From an uncultured Christensenella sp. (GTDB lineage Bacteria; Bacillota; Clostridia; Christensenellales; Pumilibacteraceae), in NCBI GenBank assembly GCA_910578545.1, contig CAJTPT010000005.1, forward strand, positions 97,845-161,844: a stretch of 64,000 bases of DNA. The letters run 5' to 3'. Numbering within the stretch: the first letter of the stretch is position 1; each line of letters starts with the position of its first letter. The notes below the pieces were generated by a model. The model made no database searches. It was given only the letters and a program-made list of their open reading frames with translations, and was not told the origin of the DNA. Made by a program: the position numbers and the translations under genes. This document shows, piece by piece, positions 62,704 to 64,000 of the stretch.

Positions 62704-62765
62704 GTGTCACCAAACAAGTGGTATGAGAACACCCCGAAAGAGAAGTCGATTTATCGGCTTCTTTT
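62704..62765 (+). terminator. Shared 3' flank and terminator of AlbA_2 copy 2
   Basis: GTGTCACCAAACAAG recurs from the flank of copy 1. A hairpin (GAAGTCGAT with ATCGGCTTC, one G:U pair, 62742-62761) with a T run follows. Confidence 0.7.
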
Positions 62766-63240
62766 TCTTTTGCGCTTTGTTCGGTTTCGCTCTCGGTTTC
62801 GCCGTTGCCCGTAATAACGGTTCTAACATCGTCCTTTAAATATTGCTAACACGGAAGCATCAAGAGATTTGTTGAATAGCGTATTCCGTAAACGGTATAA
62901 CGATAACACCCGTTATAGCGTATGCAGGCAATCAGGCGCTAACTTGTGCGGAAGATAATATCGTTGCAGTGTAGCCGCAAAAACTCGTTGACGGCCCTAT
63001 TAAAAAGAAGAGATTAAAAAAACGAAGTTGTGGATAACAGCGTTGAAAGATATTACTATTTAGTTCATCATAAATTTAAAAATTTCAGTCAGTCGCAAAA
63101 GAAAATCGTATCGACGGCGCTTGCGTTTTTTGATTTTATATAAAAATTTTTTATTTTTACCAACAAATCGCATGTTTGCTTTGTTGTATATAGTGAAAGG
63201 GCAAAAAGCGCTTGAATATACACCGAGGAGGTAAAAAACG
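62766..63240. other. Gene-free region before the terminal lipoprotein
   Basis: No full gene is seen. A short open stretch near 62898-62976 could encode about 26 sensible residues ending in a stop, and may be a remnant of a surface protein. AT-rich sequence near 63120-63200 probably holds the promoter of the following lipoprotein gene. Confidence 0.45.
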
Positions 63241-64000
63241 GTGAAAAAGAAATTTATATTGGTGGGTTTATGTTTAACTATGTCAGCGACTATGGCATTG
63301 GCGGCGTGTGGCAATCCCGACAAAGGCGAGATAAACGCTTTATCTTCGCCGAACGACGTTTACGGAATGGGCGCGGTATCCAGCGTGAGATTGTTGGGCA
63401 GCAATATGTCTGCAAGCGCAGTCAAGTCTTTCTCGGCGGTCAATGCTAACACAAAAACACGCGCGTGCGGAGTTAAGTTAGCGTCCGCTGTCGCAGATAC
63501 TTCGGAAAACGAGGTTAAAGAACAGTCGGAAAGATTTAACGAATACTTTACCGCACTTGACAGTTTTCTCGGCGATGACGTAGTATCTACCTCTACCGTC
63601 GCAAATACGGACAGCAATTACGAATATGAAACGAAAATGACGGTAAGCGGAAAAGACTTTAACGGCGCGACTGTAACATACACTATGTATTATACCGAAA
63701 CGCTTGTAAAAACAGATACCGACACCGAAGACGAAGAATCGGAAAGCGAATATCGGCTTGTCGGCGTAATGGTAATCGACGGGGTAGACTATTATCTTGA
63801 AGGCGAACGCTCGGTAGAAAGCGAGAAGGACGAAACGGAAACGGAATTGAAAATCCGCGCCTATGCCGACAAAGAAGAAAAGACTTCCTATATCCAAATG
63901 GAACAGGAATATTCCGTTGAAAACGGCGAAACCGAAACGGAGTATGTATATTCTATTTATGCGGGCGGCAAACTGTTAGAGCAAACCGCAGTCGAGTTTG
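63241..64000 (+). CDS. Lipoprotein, 5' part only
   Basis: GTG 63241 follows GAGGAGG. The product starts with a lipoprotein signal ending LAACG (Cys23) and runs open to the window end, at least 253 residues. It is acidic and rich in Thr and Glu with beta-like Tyr-containing strands (YTMYYTETLV, YLEGERSVESE). No family is recognised. It resembles the other lipoproteins of this chromosome in style, so it probably belongs to the host, beyond the island. Confidence 0.75.
   Translation, partial: MKKKFILVGLCLTMSATMALAACGNPDKGEINALSSPNDVYGMGAVSSVRLLGSNMSASAVKSFSAVNANTKTRACGVKLASAVADTSENEVKEQSERFNEYFTALDSFLGDDVVSTSTVANTDSNYEYETKMTVSGKDFNGATVTYTMYYTETLVKTDTDTEDEESESEYRLVGVMVIDGVDYYLEGERSVESEKDETETELKIRAYADKEEKTSYIQMEQEYSVENGETETEYVYSIYAGGKLLEQTAVEF

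Overview
The window looks like a chromosomal segment of a low-GC Gram-positive bacterium, most likely an uncultured member of the Clostridia. The signs are several lipoproteins with LAAC/LTGC lipoboxes, a RibU-type ECF riboflavin transporter behind an FMN riboswitch, a stand-alone Spo0A-C-like DNA-binding protein, and AAGGAG-type ribosome binding sites throughout. Species cannot be assigned from sequence alone.

Layout. (1) 1-7500 is ordinary chromosome: the end of a ribokinase gene, two lipoproteins, small regulators and tRNA-Ala. (2) 7524-16201 is an integrated filamentous-phage (inovirus)-like element. It sits between two copies of a 24-bp tRNA-Thr 3' end and carries an HUH replication protein, a divergent HTH/ADP-ribosyltransferase pair controlled from three operator copies, small genes, two large membrane/surface proteins, a Zot-like ATPase and a tyrosine integrase. 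(3) 16236-27720 is core chromosome: MATE exporter, RibU with riboswitch, a DegT-like protein, PepF, DnaB, RarA and a HAD hydrolase. (4) From the tRNA-Glu at 27930 to about 62765 lies a large accessory island. It opens with a large serine recombinase whose 3' end reads antisense through tRNA-Glu, then a second HUH Rep with strong hairpins and a sigma-like protein. Next comes a long minus-strand operon that is a variant of class 2 DISARM: XRE regulator, Vsr, DrmE-like, NERD-UvrD helicase, DrmA, DrmB, 5mC methyltransferase and a HEPN-like protein, with no DrmC. (5) 45829-62618 is a block bounded by two near-identical AlbA_2/Schlafen-type regulator genes in direct orientation. Between them are a protein kinase, an operon of a soluble FtsH-like protease, a WYL regulator and two DUF262 (GmrSD-like) proteins, a type III-like restriction subunit beside a truncated partner gene, and a MORC/GHKL ATPase next to a DNA methyltransferase. 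(6) The window ends in another lipoprotein gene.

How the parts work together. The island is a multi-system defence region brought in or maintained by mobile elements. DISARM-like DrmA/DrmB/DrmE with a 5mC methyltransferase would mark self DNA and attack unmarked DNA. Vsr would repair T:G mismatches left by deaminated 5mC. The DUF262 pair, type III-like Res and GHKL-methyltransferase modules are independent nucleic-acid-targeting units. The repeated AlbA_2 genes could allow the inner 15.5 kb to be lost or exchanged by homologous recombination.

The most novel-looking items are the DISARM variant, the FtsH-like/WYL/DUF262 operon, and the ADP-ribosyltransferase carried by the inovirus-like element. 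All functional statements rest on motif recognition by eye; no database search was possible.
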